The notes below the pieces were generated by a model. The model was not told the DNA's origin and ran no database searches. It saw only the letters and a list, made by a program, of their open reading frames with translations. This document shows, one piece after another, positions 1 through 6,605 of a stretch of 10,609 nt of DNA. This DNA comes from Actinomycetota bacterium (lineage in GTDB: Bacteria > Actinomycetota > Actinomycetes > Actinomycetales > Microbacteriaceae). The stretch spans positions 1 through 10,609 of the forward strand of contig WLDR01000041.1 of the NCBI GenBank assembly GCA_009704705.1. Reading direction: 5' to 3'. The translations under genes and the position numbers were made by a program. Each line of letters begins with the position of its first letter. Positions within the stretch are counted from its first letter, which is position 1.

Positions 1-522
1 ATTCTCGATGAGCCGACAAACGACCTCGACACCGACATGTTGGTTGCGATGGAGGACCTGCTCGACACCTGGCCGGGCACCCTGCTCGTTGTCTCGCACG
101 ACCGCTACCTGCTCGAGCGCGTCACTGACAATCAGTTCGCCGTGCTCGATGGGCACCTACGTCACCTCACCCGCGGTGTCGACCAGTACCTCGAACTTCG
201 TGCGGCTGCACTCAAGTCGGGTGGCTCGGGTGCGTCGGGTGGTTCCGGCGGTGGGGCGACCGCACCCAAGGCGCCACGGGTTCCCGCTCTCACGGGCGCT
301 GACCTGCGCAATGCCGAAAAAGAAGTCGCGGCCATTGACCGCAAGATCACAAAGTTGCAGGCCGAGATTGTGACCGCGCACGAAGCACTCGCGACGCACG
401 ATCAGAGTGACTTCACGGGGCTCGGTGAACTGACCGCTCTGACTGCGAAGCTCGCAGACGAAGTTGCCACACTCGAAGCACGCTGGCTTTTGCTTTCGGA
501 GCAGATCGAAGCTAGTCGCTAG
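1..522 (+). CDS. ABC-F family ATPase, C-terminal part (5' end outside window)
   Basis: This is the C-terminal 173 residues of a soluble tandem ABC ATPase of the ABC-F group, which acts on ribosomes and is not a transporter. The visible part opens exactly on the Walker B/D-loop ILDEPTNDLD (residues 1-10 of the fragment), the hallmark ABC-F form of this motif. The H-loop VSHDR follows, with His at about fragment residue 33, and then the end of the second ATPase domain (DQYLELR). A Gly/Ser/Ala-rich linker (about residues 66-85) leads into a helical, Lys/Glu/Ala-rich tail of about 80 residues that ends EQIEASR and fits the coiled-coil C-terminal domain of Uup-type proteins. The stop is TAG at 520-522. 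No clear link to the downstream transport operon: a 232-bp gap with its own promoter follows. Uup, EttA or an antibiotic-resistance ABC-F cannot be told apart from this end alone; the coiled-coil tail favours Uup-like. Confidence 0.9.
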   Translation: MLDEPTNDLDTDMLVAMEDLLDTWPGTLLVVSHDRYLLERVTDNQFAVLDGHLRHLTRGVDQYLELRAAALKSGGSGASGGSGGGATAPKAPRVPALTGADLRNAEKEVAAIDRKITKLQAEIVTAHEALATHDQSDFTGLGELTALTAKLADEVATLEARWLLLSEQIEASR

Positions 523-651
523 CGCGAACCAAAAGTCCTGACACTACCGAGGTCGATGATCTCGTTGACAGCACGGCACAGGCCCATAGCTGTCTCATTC
601 GCCATTTCGGTCGTCTTCGCGGCGGGTAAATGCCCTGCGCGTCGCGGGGAT

Positions 652-687
652 GAGCAAACTCTTTTTGCTCGAGGGCTTGACGAGCAA
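652..687 (+). repeat. Three GAGCAA/TTGCTC half-sites upstream of the transport-operon promoter
   Basis: GAGCAA occurs at 652-657, its inverse TTGCTC at 665-670, and GAGCAA again at 682-687. The first two form a perfect 7-bp stem (GAGCAAA 652-658 with TTTGCTC 664-670) around a 5-base loop. The second and third are an inverted pair with an 11-bp spacer that brackets the -35 hexamer at 677-682. No T-run follows the first stem, so it is not a usual terminator. A multi-site operator for a dimeric regulator is a reasonable reading but unproven. Confidence 0.4.
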
Positions 688-705
688 CTTATGACAGTGT
701 ACAAA
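677..705 (+). promoter_or_regulatory. Predicted sigma70-type promoter of the amide transport/amidase operon
   Basis: The -35 box TTGACG (677-682, 5 of 6 to consensus) is separated by exactly 17 bp from the -10 box TACAAA (700-705, 4 of 6). Transcription would start near 711-713, giving a leader of about 42 bases before the GTG start at 755. It is the only well-spaced promoter I see in the 523-754 gap and it points at the binding-protein gene. The -10 box is overlapped by a dyad, so the promoter is probably controlled. Confidence 0.55.
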
Positions 706-719
706 TGCGTTAGCACTTG
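702..719. promoter_or_regulatory. Dyad overlapping the -10 box and predicted start site (candidate operator)
   Basis: CAAATGC (702-708), a 4-bp centre GTTA, then GCACTTG (713-719). The 7-bp arms are inverted repeats with one mismatch. The dyad covers most of the -10 hexamer and the predicted transcription start, the usual place for a repressor site. Which regulator binds is unknown; the ArsR-type protein encoded at 8014-8331 is a candidate, although the dyad shares little sequence with those near paaK. Confidence 0.4.
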
Positions 720-754
720 CTTTCCTATTCACATTCACAACGAAAGGCATAATC

Positions 755-1951
755 GTGATTCGTCGTTCCTCTCTAGCGGCTTTTGTCGCTGTGGCGGCAG
801 TTGTCGCTACATTAACTGGATGCTCATCCTCGGGTGAACCTGCCAGCACCGAACCGGTTCCAATCGGATTGCTCACTGACCTCAGTGGGCCCGCAGGTAT
901 CTTCGGTCCTCCCACCCAGAACGCTGCTGAACTCGCTGTTGCGGAAATCAATGCCGCGGGCGGGGTCAATGGTCGCACCGTAGAACTCTTCATCGCCGAC
1001 GAGACGGGTGTTCCCACTGCTGGTGTGAGCGCAGCACAGCGCCTCATCCAGGAAGACGGGGTTGTCGCCCTCTTCGGTCAGCACAACAGTGCGACTCGCG
1101 ACGCGGTCGCCCCGGTGACGGCCACGGCAGGTATCGCCTACTTCCACACCCCGTTGGCTGAAGGTAACTTCTGTGCCGCGAATGTGATTTCGAACGGTGA
1201 GGTTCCTGCACAGCAGCTGGCGCCGGCCATTCCTTACATCCAAGAAGAGACCGGCAAGAAGAAGTGGTTCCTGCTTGGCGCTGACTACATTTGGGGTCAA
1301 ACCGTCCTTGCTCAGGCCGCAAAATACATCGAGGCTAGCGGTGGCGAGGTAGTTGGAGAAGAACTGGTTCCGATTGGCACCACTGACTTCCAGAGCGTCA
1401 TCACCAAGATCAAGCAAAGCGGAGCGGAGCTGATCATCCCAGCCATCTTCGGTGGCGATGCAATCACGTTTGAGAAGCAAGCCTTCGATGCTGGAGTAGG
1501 TAACTCAGCCGTCCAGCGACTCGGTGTCATCTACGAAGACGGAACGCTTGGCGCCATGGGCGCTGAGGTGACCGACGGAATGTTTGTATCCATGGCATAC
1601 AACGAGGCTCTGGACACTCCGGCGAACACCGCGTTCCTCGAGGCATACTATGCAAAGTTCGGCCCCGAAGCACCGCCACAGACGGCGCTCTCTGAGCAGA
1701 CTTACGTTGCTATCCACGCGTGGGCAGCTGCTGCAAACAAGGCCAAGTCAACCAACGGGACAGATGTTCTGAAGGCGCTCTCCGGCCTCACGTACGACGG
1801 ACCCTCGGGAACGGTGACCTTCGGTGCGGATCACTTCGCAACGCAGTCAATCGTCCTGACTCGAGTTCAGCCTGATGGCGTGTCGGTTGTCTCCACGACG
1901 TTCGACTCCGTTGACCCGGAGCAGAACTGCAGCGAACCCATGGGCAAGTAG
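755..1951 (+). CDS. Lipoprotein substrate-binding protein of an amide/urea-type ABC importer
   Basis: This is the extracytoplasmic receptor of the importer encoded next to it. The start is GTG at 755, supported by GAAAGG at 742-747 seven bases upstream. Residues 1-22 form a lipoprotein signal peptide: MIRRSS, a hydrophobic core, then lipobox LTGC with Cys23 as the lipidation site. The mature part is a type I periplasmic binding fold (Peripla_BP_6): IGLLTDLSGPAGIFG opens the first lobe, AVAEINAAGGVNGR follows, and LGADYIWGQ (about 174-182) matches the conserved GSDYV-type stretch of urea/amide receptors (UrtA, AmiC, FmdD group). At 398 residues it has the usual length. Two Cys residues, in NFCAAN and near the C-terminus in QNCSE, could pair. 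Automatic annotation may say branched-chain amino acid binding. The adjacent ATPase motifs and amidase point instead to an amide; the exact ligand is not readable. First gene of the operon. Confidence 0.9.
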   Translation: MIRRSSLAAFVAVAAVVATLTGCSSSGEPASTEPVPIGLLTDLSGPAGIFGPPTQNAAELAVAEINAAGGVNGRTVELFIADETGVPTAGVSAAQRLIQEDGVVALFGQHNSATRDAVAPVTATAGIAYFHTPLAEGNFCAANVISNGEVPAQQLAPAIPYIQEETGKKKWFLLGADYIWGQTVLAQAAKYIEASGGEVVGEELVPIGTTDFQSVITKIKQSGAELIIPAIFGGDAITFEKQAFDAGVGNSAVQRLGVIYEDGTLGAMGAEVTDGMFVSMAYNEALDTPANTAFLEAYYAKFGPEAPPQTALSEQTYVAIHAWAAAANKAKSTNGTDVLKALSGLTYDGPSGTVTFGADHFATQSIVLTRVQPDGVSVVSTTFDSVDPEQNCSEPMGK

Positions 1952-1966
1952 GACTCGTCCCACTCC

Positions 1967-2824
1967 ATGGATTTCGCATTCCTCGTCGACCAGGGCTTGG
2001 GTATCTTGGCAACTGCCTCGGTATCCGCCCTGGTCGCGATGGGTTTGGCCTTGTCATTCCGGCTCATGGGCATCATTAATCTCGCCAGTGGCGACTTCAT
2101 GATGATCGGGGCCTATTCGGTCTTAACTTTTGTGGCCATCGGGCTTCCCTACGTCGTAGGGGTGCTCGCTGCCTGCGTTATCGGTTTCTTGCTCGGTGCG
2201 CTAACTGAGCGGGGCCTCCTGCAACGCTTCTCGCGGGCACCCGAACTCGCAATTCTCGGGACGTTCGGTCTGGGTATCGTGATTCGGCAGGTTGTAGAGC
2301 TCATCTACGGCAAAAACTTCCAATTTGTTGAGAATCCACTTCCTGGATCGGTTGAAATCGGTGGAGCCGAGTTTTCGATCTACCGCCTCGTCCTCATCGG
2401 GGTTTCTGTCGTCGTGATTGGCGCACTGCTTCTCGTCCTAACCTTGACGCCGCTCGGAGTTAAGGTGCGTGCTGTCGCAGCAGATGGTGATTTGGCCGAA
2501 ACTCTCGGGGTTCGATCACGCAGACTCAAGCTCGTAGTTTTTGCCGTTAGCACTGCCATGGCGAGCCTGGCTGGCTCGCTGATCGCACCATTGACCAACG
2601 TCGGACCCGGAATGGGTAACGCCTACCTGTTCGTCATGTTTGTGGTGGTCATTGTCGGTGGTGCTCGGGTGAGTATGGTGCTGGTTGCCGCTCTGGCGAT
2701 CGCAATCGTTCAAAACGTCACGACACTCGTCGTTGACTCTCTCGTCGCCAAACTTGCGATTCTGGCGATGGCATTCATCGTCTTGGCAGCCAGTCGTCCA
2801 TCTACGAAGGGAGCAATCGTATGA
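1967..2824 (+). CDS. LivH/UrtB-type ABC transporter permease
   Basis: First of two membrane subunits of the importer. The 285-residue product is almost entirely hydrophobic with a series of membrane-spanning segments. It carries the family stretch MGIINLASGDFMMIGAYS (about residues 34-51), the equivalent of the GxxNxAxGxxxxxGAY motif of LivH-type permeases. It also has the cytoplasmic EAA-like loop before VGPGMGNAYLF and VIVGGARVSM near the C-terminal half. ATG at 1967 lies 15 bases after the binding-protein stop. AGGA at 1950-1953 overlaps that stop and is a rather distant ribosome site, so coupling is likely. The gene ends in a 4-bp ATGA overlap with the next one. Length is normal for LivH; UrtB proteins usually carry a longer N-terminus, so it is LivH-like in size. 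Confidence 0.9.
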   Translation: MDFAFLVDQGLGILATASVSALVAMGLALSFRLMGIINLASGDFMMIGAYSVLTFVAIGLPYVVGVLAACVIGFLLGALTERGLLQRFSRAPELAILGTFGLGIVIRQVVELIYGKNFQFVENPLPGSVEIGGAEFSIYRLVLIGVSVVVIGALLLVLTLTPLGVKVRAVAADGDLAETLGVRSRRLKLVVFAVSTAMASLAGSLIAPLTNVGPGMGNAYLFVMFVVVIVGGARVSMVLVAALAIAIVQNVTTLVVDSLVAKLAILAMAFIVLAASRPSTKGAIV

Positions 2825-4554
2825 TCAGGCGCTCGATTGCCGTGCTCGCTTCTGTTTCCGTGCCGATGGTGGCGCTGATGCTGGGCGGCTACCAAGGCGG
2901 TCTCTTCGCACAATTTGCACTTTATGGTGTCGCAACAGCAGCCCTGGCGCTCTGCTGGGGATTCGCCGGGATACTCAGCCTCGGTCATGCGGTCTCCTTT
3001 GGAATCGGTGCTTACGTAGCCGCCTGGTGCGGTATCAACATCCCCGAAGGCGGAACCATCCTCGGCATTCTGCTTGGTGGACTCGCTGCCGGGTTTGTCT
3101 CGATGCTCGTGGGTCTGGTCGGTTTACGCGGTCGGGTCAACGTCATCACTTTCGCGTTGCTCACCTTCGTTCTGCTTTTTGGCGCGGTTGAGGTCGTCAA
3201 TCAACTGACACCCATTACGGGAGGATTCAACGGGCTCGCCGGAGTGCCTTCTCTCAATCTGGGCGACCTCTGGACGGCCGACCCCGTGTCCCAACGCGTA
3301 ATCGTGACGATTGCTGCTGTGGGCCTGTTGTGGAGTCTGATTGTCGTCGCGCGCAGCCCTTTCGGCGGCGTCCTCGTCTTGGCAAAGACCCATGCAATCC
3401 GAGCCGCCTCGTCCGGATACAACATTCCTGCCTTTCGAATCGGAACGTTCTCGTTTGCGGGAGTTGTGACCGGGCTTGCAGGCGCACTCTTCTCTACTCA
3501 GACCCAGTTCGTCGCACCTGATCAGATCAGCTTGGCGCTGGCCACCAACTTTGTCCTTTGGGCAATGATTGGTTCTCGCACAAGCCTGATTGGGTCTTTC
3601 TTCACCGCTATCGTCATCAGCTTCATCACCAATGAGCTCGCGGATCGGTTTCTCACCGTCTGGCTGCTTGCCATGGGCATCATCTTCATCGCCGTCGTGG
3701 TTCTCATTCCCGACGGCGTGGCGGAGGCAGTTCTCAAACGGTTGCCCGAACGATGGCACCCTCGCAGGGTGGTCACGCTCACGACAGCGACGGAAGATAC
3801 CAGTGGCGGGGGCGCGGCTCTCGAGGCTAAAGCAATCACCTGCGTTTTCGGCAAGTTCACTGCAGTTGATGATGTCAATTTCACGGCGCGCGGGGGCGTG
3901 CACTGCCTCATTGGCCCCAACGGCGCCGGCAAGTCCACGCTCCTCAATGCACTCTCTGGCACGGTTCCTCCGTCCAATGGAACGTGGCGCATTGGCGACA
4001 CGGACCTCACGAAAATGCGGCCGTGGCATATGGCTCGAGCCGGAGTTGCGCGCAAGTTCCAAACCCCCGCAATTGCGCCGGAGCTCACCGTGGCTCAAAA
4101 CCTCGCTGTTGCGCGAATGGGAGTGACCGTGCATCCGTTGGCCTTGATCTTTACGAAGTGGCGCGCGGACCTCACTTCAACGGCGTGGCGAATTCTCGAA
4201 GCCGGCGATCTCGTGCGTCTGCTCGACACCCCCGCTTTCCGCCTATCGCACGGGCAACGCCAGATTCTCGAATTGGCCATGACATTCGCAAGTCGGCCCA
4301 CACTTGTGCTGCTGGATGAGCCGACAGCAGGAATGACAGCCGGTGAAACCGCGAGTGTCGCGGAAATTCTCCGCACTGAAGCCTCTGCACTCGACATTCC
4401 AATCGTCGTTGTCGAACACGACATGGCGTTGATCCGCTCTGCTGCTTCAGCGGTCACCGTGTTGCAAGCGGGGCGGGTGCTGGCCACGGGCACCGTCGAA
4501 GAGATTGAGAACAATGCAGACGTCACCCGCGCTTACGTTGGGGAGGGTCACTGA
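2821..4554 (+). CDS. Fused LivM-type permease and LivG/UrtD-type ATPase
   Basis: Two importer subunits in one 577-residue chain. Residues 1 to about 300 are a LivM-type membrane domain, with the typical SLGHAVSFGIGAYVAA (about 58-73) and a hydrophobic run ending LIPDGVAEAV. Residues about 300-335 are a basic, then Gly/Ser-rich, linker. The rest is an ABC ATPase: Walker A GPNGAGKST (365-373, Lys371), Q-loop in ARKFQTP, signature LSHGQ (475-479), Walker B LLDEP (Asp499, Glu500) and H-loop His533. The His in LSHGQ and the GMT after DEPTA are features I associate with UrtD-like urea/amide ATPases rather than LivG. All catalytic motifs are intact, so the fusion should work. Start ATG 2821 overlaps the livH-like stop by 4 bp; the stop TGA 4552-4554 shares one base with the next ATG. 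Permease-ATPase fusions of this class occur elsewhere. Confidence 0.92.
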   Translation: MIRRSIAVLASVSVPMVALMLGGYQGGLFAQFALYGVATAALALCWGFAGILSLGHAVSFGIGAYVAAWCGINIPEGGTILGILLGGLAAGFVSMLVGLVGLRGRVNVITFALLTFVLLFGAVEVVNQLTPITGGFNGLAGVPSLNLGDLWTADPVSQRVIVTIAAVGLLWSLIVVARSPFGGVLVLAKTHAIRAASSGYNIPAFRIGTFSFAGVVTGLAGALFSTQTQFVAPDQISLALATNFVLWAMIGSRTSLIGSFFTAIVISFITNELADRFLTVWLLAMGIIFIAVVVLIPDGVAEAVLKRLPERWHPRRVVTLTTATEDTSGGGAALEAKAITCVFGKFTAVDDVNFTARGGVHCLIGPNGAGKSTLLNALSGTVPPSNGTWRIGDTDLTKMRPWHMARAGVARKFQTPAIAPELTVAQNLAVARMGVTVHPLALIFTKWRADLTSTAWRILEAGDLVRLLDTPAFRLSHGQRQILELAMTFASRPTLVLLDEPTAGMTAGETASVAEILRTEASALDIPIVVVEHDMALIRSAASAVTVLQAGRVLATGTVEEIENNADVTRAYVGEGH

Positions 4555-5228
4555 TGCCATTGCTTGACGTGCAGGGCCTCGTTGCTGGCTATGCCGGTGC
4601 GCGCATCGTTACGGGCTTAGACCTTGCCATTGAACCTGGTGAAGTAGTCGCACTGCTCGGACGGAACGGAGCGGGAAAGAGTACTGCAGTAGCAGCAATC
4701 ACGGGCACTCTTCCCGCAATGGCCGGCAGCATCGCCATCGGAGGCGCAGACGTCACGAAAGCTGCACCTTCCCGGCGATTTCAACTCGGGATGCGCACGG
4801 TCCGTCAGGACCAACCAATCCTGCGCGACCTGACCGTTGCGGAAAATTTGCGCCTGGTCGGAGCCTCGAAGGAAGACGCGGCCGAAGGGTTCCCCTTCCT
4901 TGCCGAGCGTTCGTCTCAACGGGCGGGAACGCTCTCCGGAGGTGAGCAGAAAATGCTCGCCGTCGCCCGTGCGGCGGCAAACCCAGGCTTGCTCTGGATT
5001 CTCGACGAGCCGAGCGAAGGTTTGCAGCCGAAAAACGTCGACAGGTGCGCGCAACTGATCCGCGAAGCGGCGGCTCGCGGAGTCGGCGTTCTGCTGGTCG
5101 AGCAGCACATCGGAATGGCCCTCAACGTGGCTGATCGCTGGCTTGTCATGGAAACCGGCGCTGTCATCGATCACGGCGAGGTGTCAGCCACAACCCACGA
5201 GACCGTTAGTCGACGGCTCGCAGTCTAG
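4554..5228 (+). CDS. LivF/UrtE-type ABC ATPase
   Basis: Second ATPase of the importer, 224 residues, a little shorter than usual for LivF. Walker A GRNGAGKST (36-44, Lys42), Q-loop near Gln85, signature LSGGE (127-131), Walker B WILDE (Asp151, Glu152) and H-loop His185 are all present. DEPSEGLQP resembles the DEPTEGIQP form of UrtE more than the LivF form, again pointing to the urea/amide branch of the transporter family. ATG at 4554 is in a TGATG arrangement with the stop of the fusion gene, and GGGAGGG at 4541-4547 gives a strong ribosome site inside the upstream gene. It should pair with the ATPase domain of the fusion protein as a heterodimer. Confidence 0.92.
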   Translation: MPLLDVQGLVAGYAGARIVTGLDLAIEPGEVVALLGRNGAGKSTAVAAITGTLPAMAGSIAIGGADVTKAAPSRRFQLGMRTVRQDQPILRDLTVAENLRLVGASKEDAAEGFPFLAERSSQRAGTLSGGEQKMLAVARAAANPGLLWILDEPSEGLQPKNVDRCAQLIREAAARGVGVLLVEQHIGMALNVADRWLVMETGAVIDHGEVSATTHETVSRRLAV

Positions 5229-5252
5229 AAACCGAAAGGGACTTGAATCAAA

Positions 5253-6605
5253 ATGGCCACACGTACTCTCAAAGACTGGCAGGCGCTCTCAACCAAACAG
5301 CGGGGAGACGCTCTCGAGGAGGCTCGCACGGCGGCTCTCGCCTCCGCTGATATGGGGGTCTTTATCTCCATTGCAGAGCAGGATGCTCTGACTGAGGGAG
5401 GGCCGGGAGTTCTCGCCGGTATCCCCATCGCCGTCAAGGACAACATCGATGTGGCCGGACTTTCGACCACAGGTGGCACCGACTTCCTCGACTTTTCGCC
5501 CGACGTGAATGCCGACGTCATTACCGCGCTGCGTTCGGAGGGTGCGGTTGTTGTCGGAAAGACGAATCTTCACGAACTCGCTTTTGGACTCACGAGTAAC
5601 AACGGCGCGCATGGACCCGTGCGGAACCCCTTCGATCCATCGCTCAGCGCCGGTGGGTCTTCGGGCGGAAGTGCGGCAGCAGTGGCCCGGGGGATTGTCC
5701 CCGTGGCGATCGGGACGGATACCGGAGGTTCGATGTCGGTACCGGCAGCTTTCTGCGGTGTCTTCGGCCTTCGACCAACCACGGGCCGCTACCCGTCGGA
5801 CGGGATTATCGGGTTGTCGTGGACACGAGACACGGCAGGCGTCTTCGCCAACACCGTCGCAGATCTGCGTTTCGTCGATGAACTCATCACGGGCGAAGGC
5901 GACAGCGTCGAAGTCAGCAAGCCAAAGGAAATTCGGATTGGTGTTTCTGACGCGTATCTTGCCGACTTGGAAAAGACGGTGGGGGCTCGATTTGACGAGG
6001 CCTTGTCGGCCCTTCGTGATGCCGGTGTGCAGATTGTGCCCGTGAACCTAACGAACCACTTTGAGCGAACCGCTGAATCCAACATGACAGTCGTTTTGTA
6101 TGAAACCCCCCACACGTTGATTTCATATTTGCGAGGCACCGGAATGTCGGGACTGCCAGATGACCTGAGCGCGACTTCCGCACTGACGAAATCACCGGAT
6201 GTCGCAGGCGTGCTCTCCTTTATTCACGACAATCGTGTTCCGACACTGGATTACCGTCGCGCGGCAGACAATCGCTGGCAGTTGCGCAGGCAATTCATTT
6301 CGCAGTTGGACGATGCGGGTGTGCACGCAATCGTGTTCCCGACGGTGCCAATCTTGCCGCCAAAGCTGGGCGAAGACGCCGAGGTCGAGCTCAACGGCTC
6401 TACCCGTTCACTGTTCGATACGCTGACACGCCTTACTTCACCAGGTGCGTTGATGGGTATGCCAATGGTGACTGTTCCTACCGGAGACCCGAAGGCAGTT
6501 CCTGTCGGACTCACCGTGATGGGCCGACCCTTCGACGACCGCGAAGTGCTTCGAATCGCCGAAACTGTGTCGACGATCTTGCGGCCTACTGGCGCCCGGT
6601 CCTGA
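5253..6605 (+). CDS. Amidase-signature family amidohydrolase
   Basis: Cytoplasmic 450-residue enzyme that hydrolyses a carboxamide to a carboxylic acid and ammonia. The amidase-signature triad is complete: Lys62 in AVKDN, cis-Ser136 in GGSSGGS and nucleophile Ser160 in GTDTGGS. Ser136 and Ser160 are 24 residues apart, as in the FAAH enzyme of the same family. GKTNLHELAFG and AAFCGVFGLRPTTGRYP are further family stretches. The usual Arg after the nucleophile (GGSxRxP) is Ser here (GGSMSVP), which may affect the substrate pocket. There is no signal peptide. ATG at 5253 has AAAGGG at 5235-5240, with a long 12-base spacer, and lies 24 bases after the ATPase stop, so it is part of the transport operon and probably acts on the imported compound. 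With paaK downstream, an aryl-acetamide (phenylacetamide, possibly indoleacetamide) is the best guess. GatA is unlikely: no gatB or gatC is nearby. Confidence 0.9.
   Translation: MATRTLKDWQALSTKQRGDALEEARTAALASADMGVFISIAEQDALTEGGPGVLAGIPIAVKDNIDVAGLSTTGGTDFLDFSPDVNADVITALRSEGAVVVGKTNLHELAFGLTSNNGAHGPVRNPFDPSLSAGGSSGGSAAAVARGIVPVAIGTDTGGSMSVPAAFCGVFGLRPTTGRYPSDGIIGLSWTRDTAGVFANTVADLRFVDELITGEGDSVEVSKPKEIRIGVSDAYLADLEKTVGARFDEALSALRDAGVQIVPVNLTNHFERTAESNMTVVLYETPHTLISYLRGTGMSGLPDDLSATSALTKSPDVAGVLSFIHDNRVPTLDYRRAADNRWQLRRQFISQLDDAGVHAIVFPTVPILPPKLGEDAEVELNGSTRSLFDTLTRLTSPGALMGMPMVTVPTGDPKAVPVGLTVMGRPFDDREVLRIAETVSTILRPTGARS

Noticed and set aside
548..564. Possible terminator hairpin after the ABC-F gene (CGAGGTC, loop GAT, GATCTCG)
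   Set aside because: The stem has a G-T wobble and no T-run follows, so it does not meet the standard for an intrinsic terminator.
824..1480. 218-residue open frame on the minus strand
   Set aside because: It is antisense to the well-supported binding-protein gene and has no family motif.
3124..4134. Long 336-residue open frame on the minus strand
   Set aside because: It is antisense to the permease-ATPase fusion, whose motifs are all intact; its translation is Arg/Glu/His-rich with no recognisable domain, as expected of a shadow frame in GC-rich DNA.
755..5228. Branched-chain amino acid (Liv) transporter
   Set aside because: The fold and gene order fit the Liv family broadly, but the ATPase motifs and adjacent amidase favour an amide-type substrate; the Liv label is kept only for subunit type.
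5253..6605. GatA, subunit of the tRNA-dependent amidotransferase
   Set aside because: It has the same enzyme family signature, but there are no gatB or gatC neighbours and the gene sits in a transport operon.
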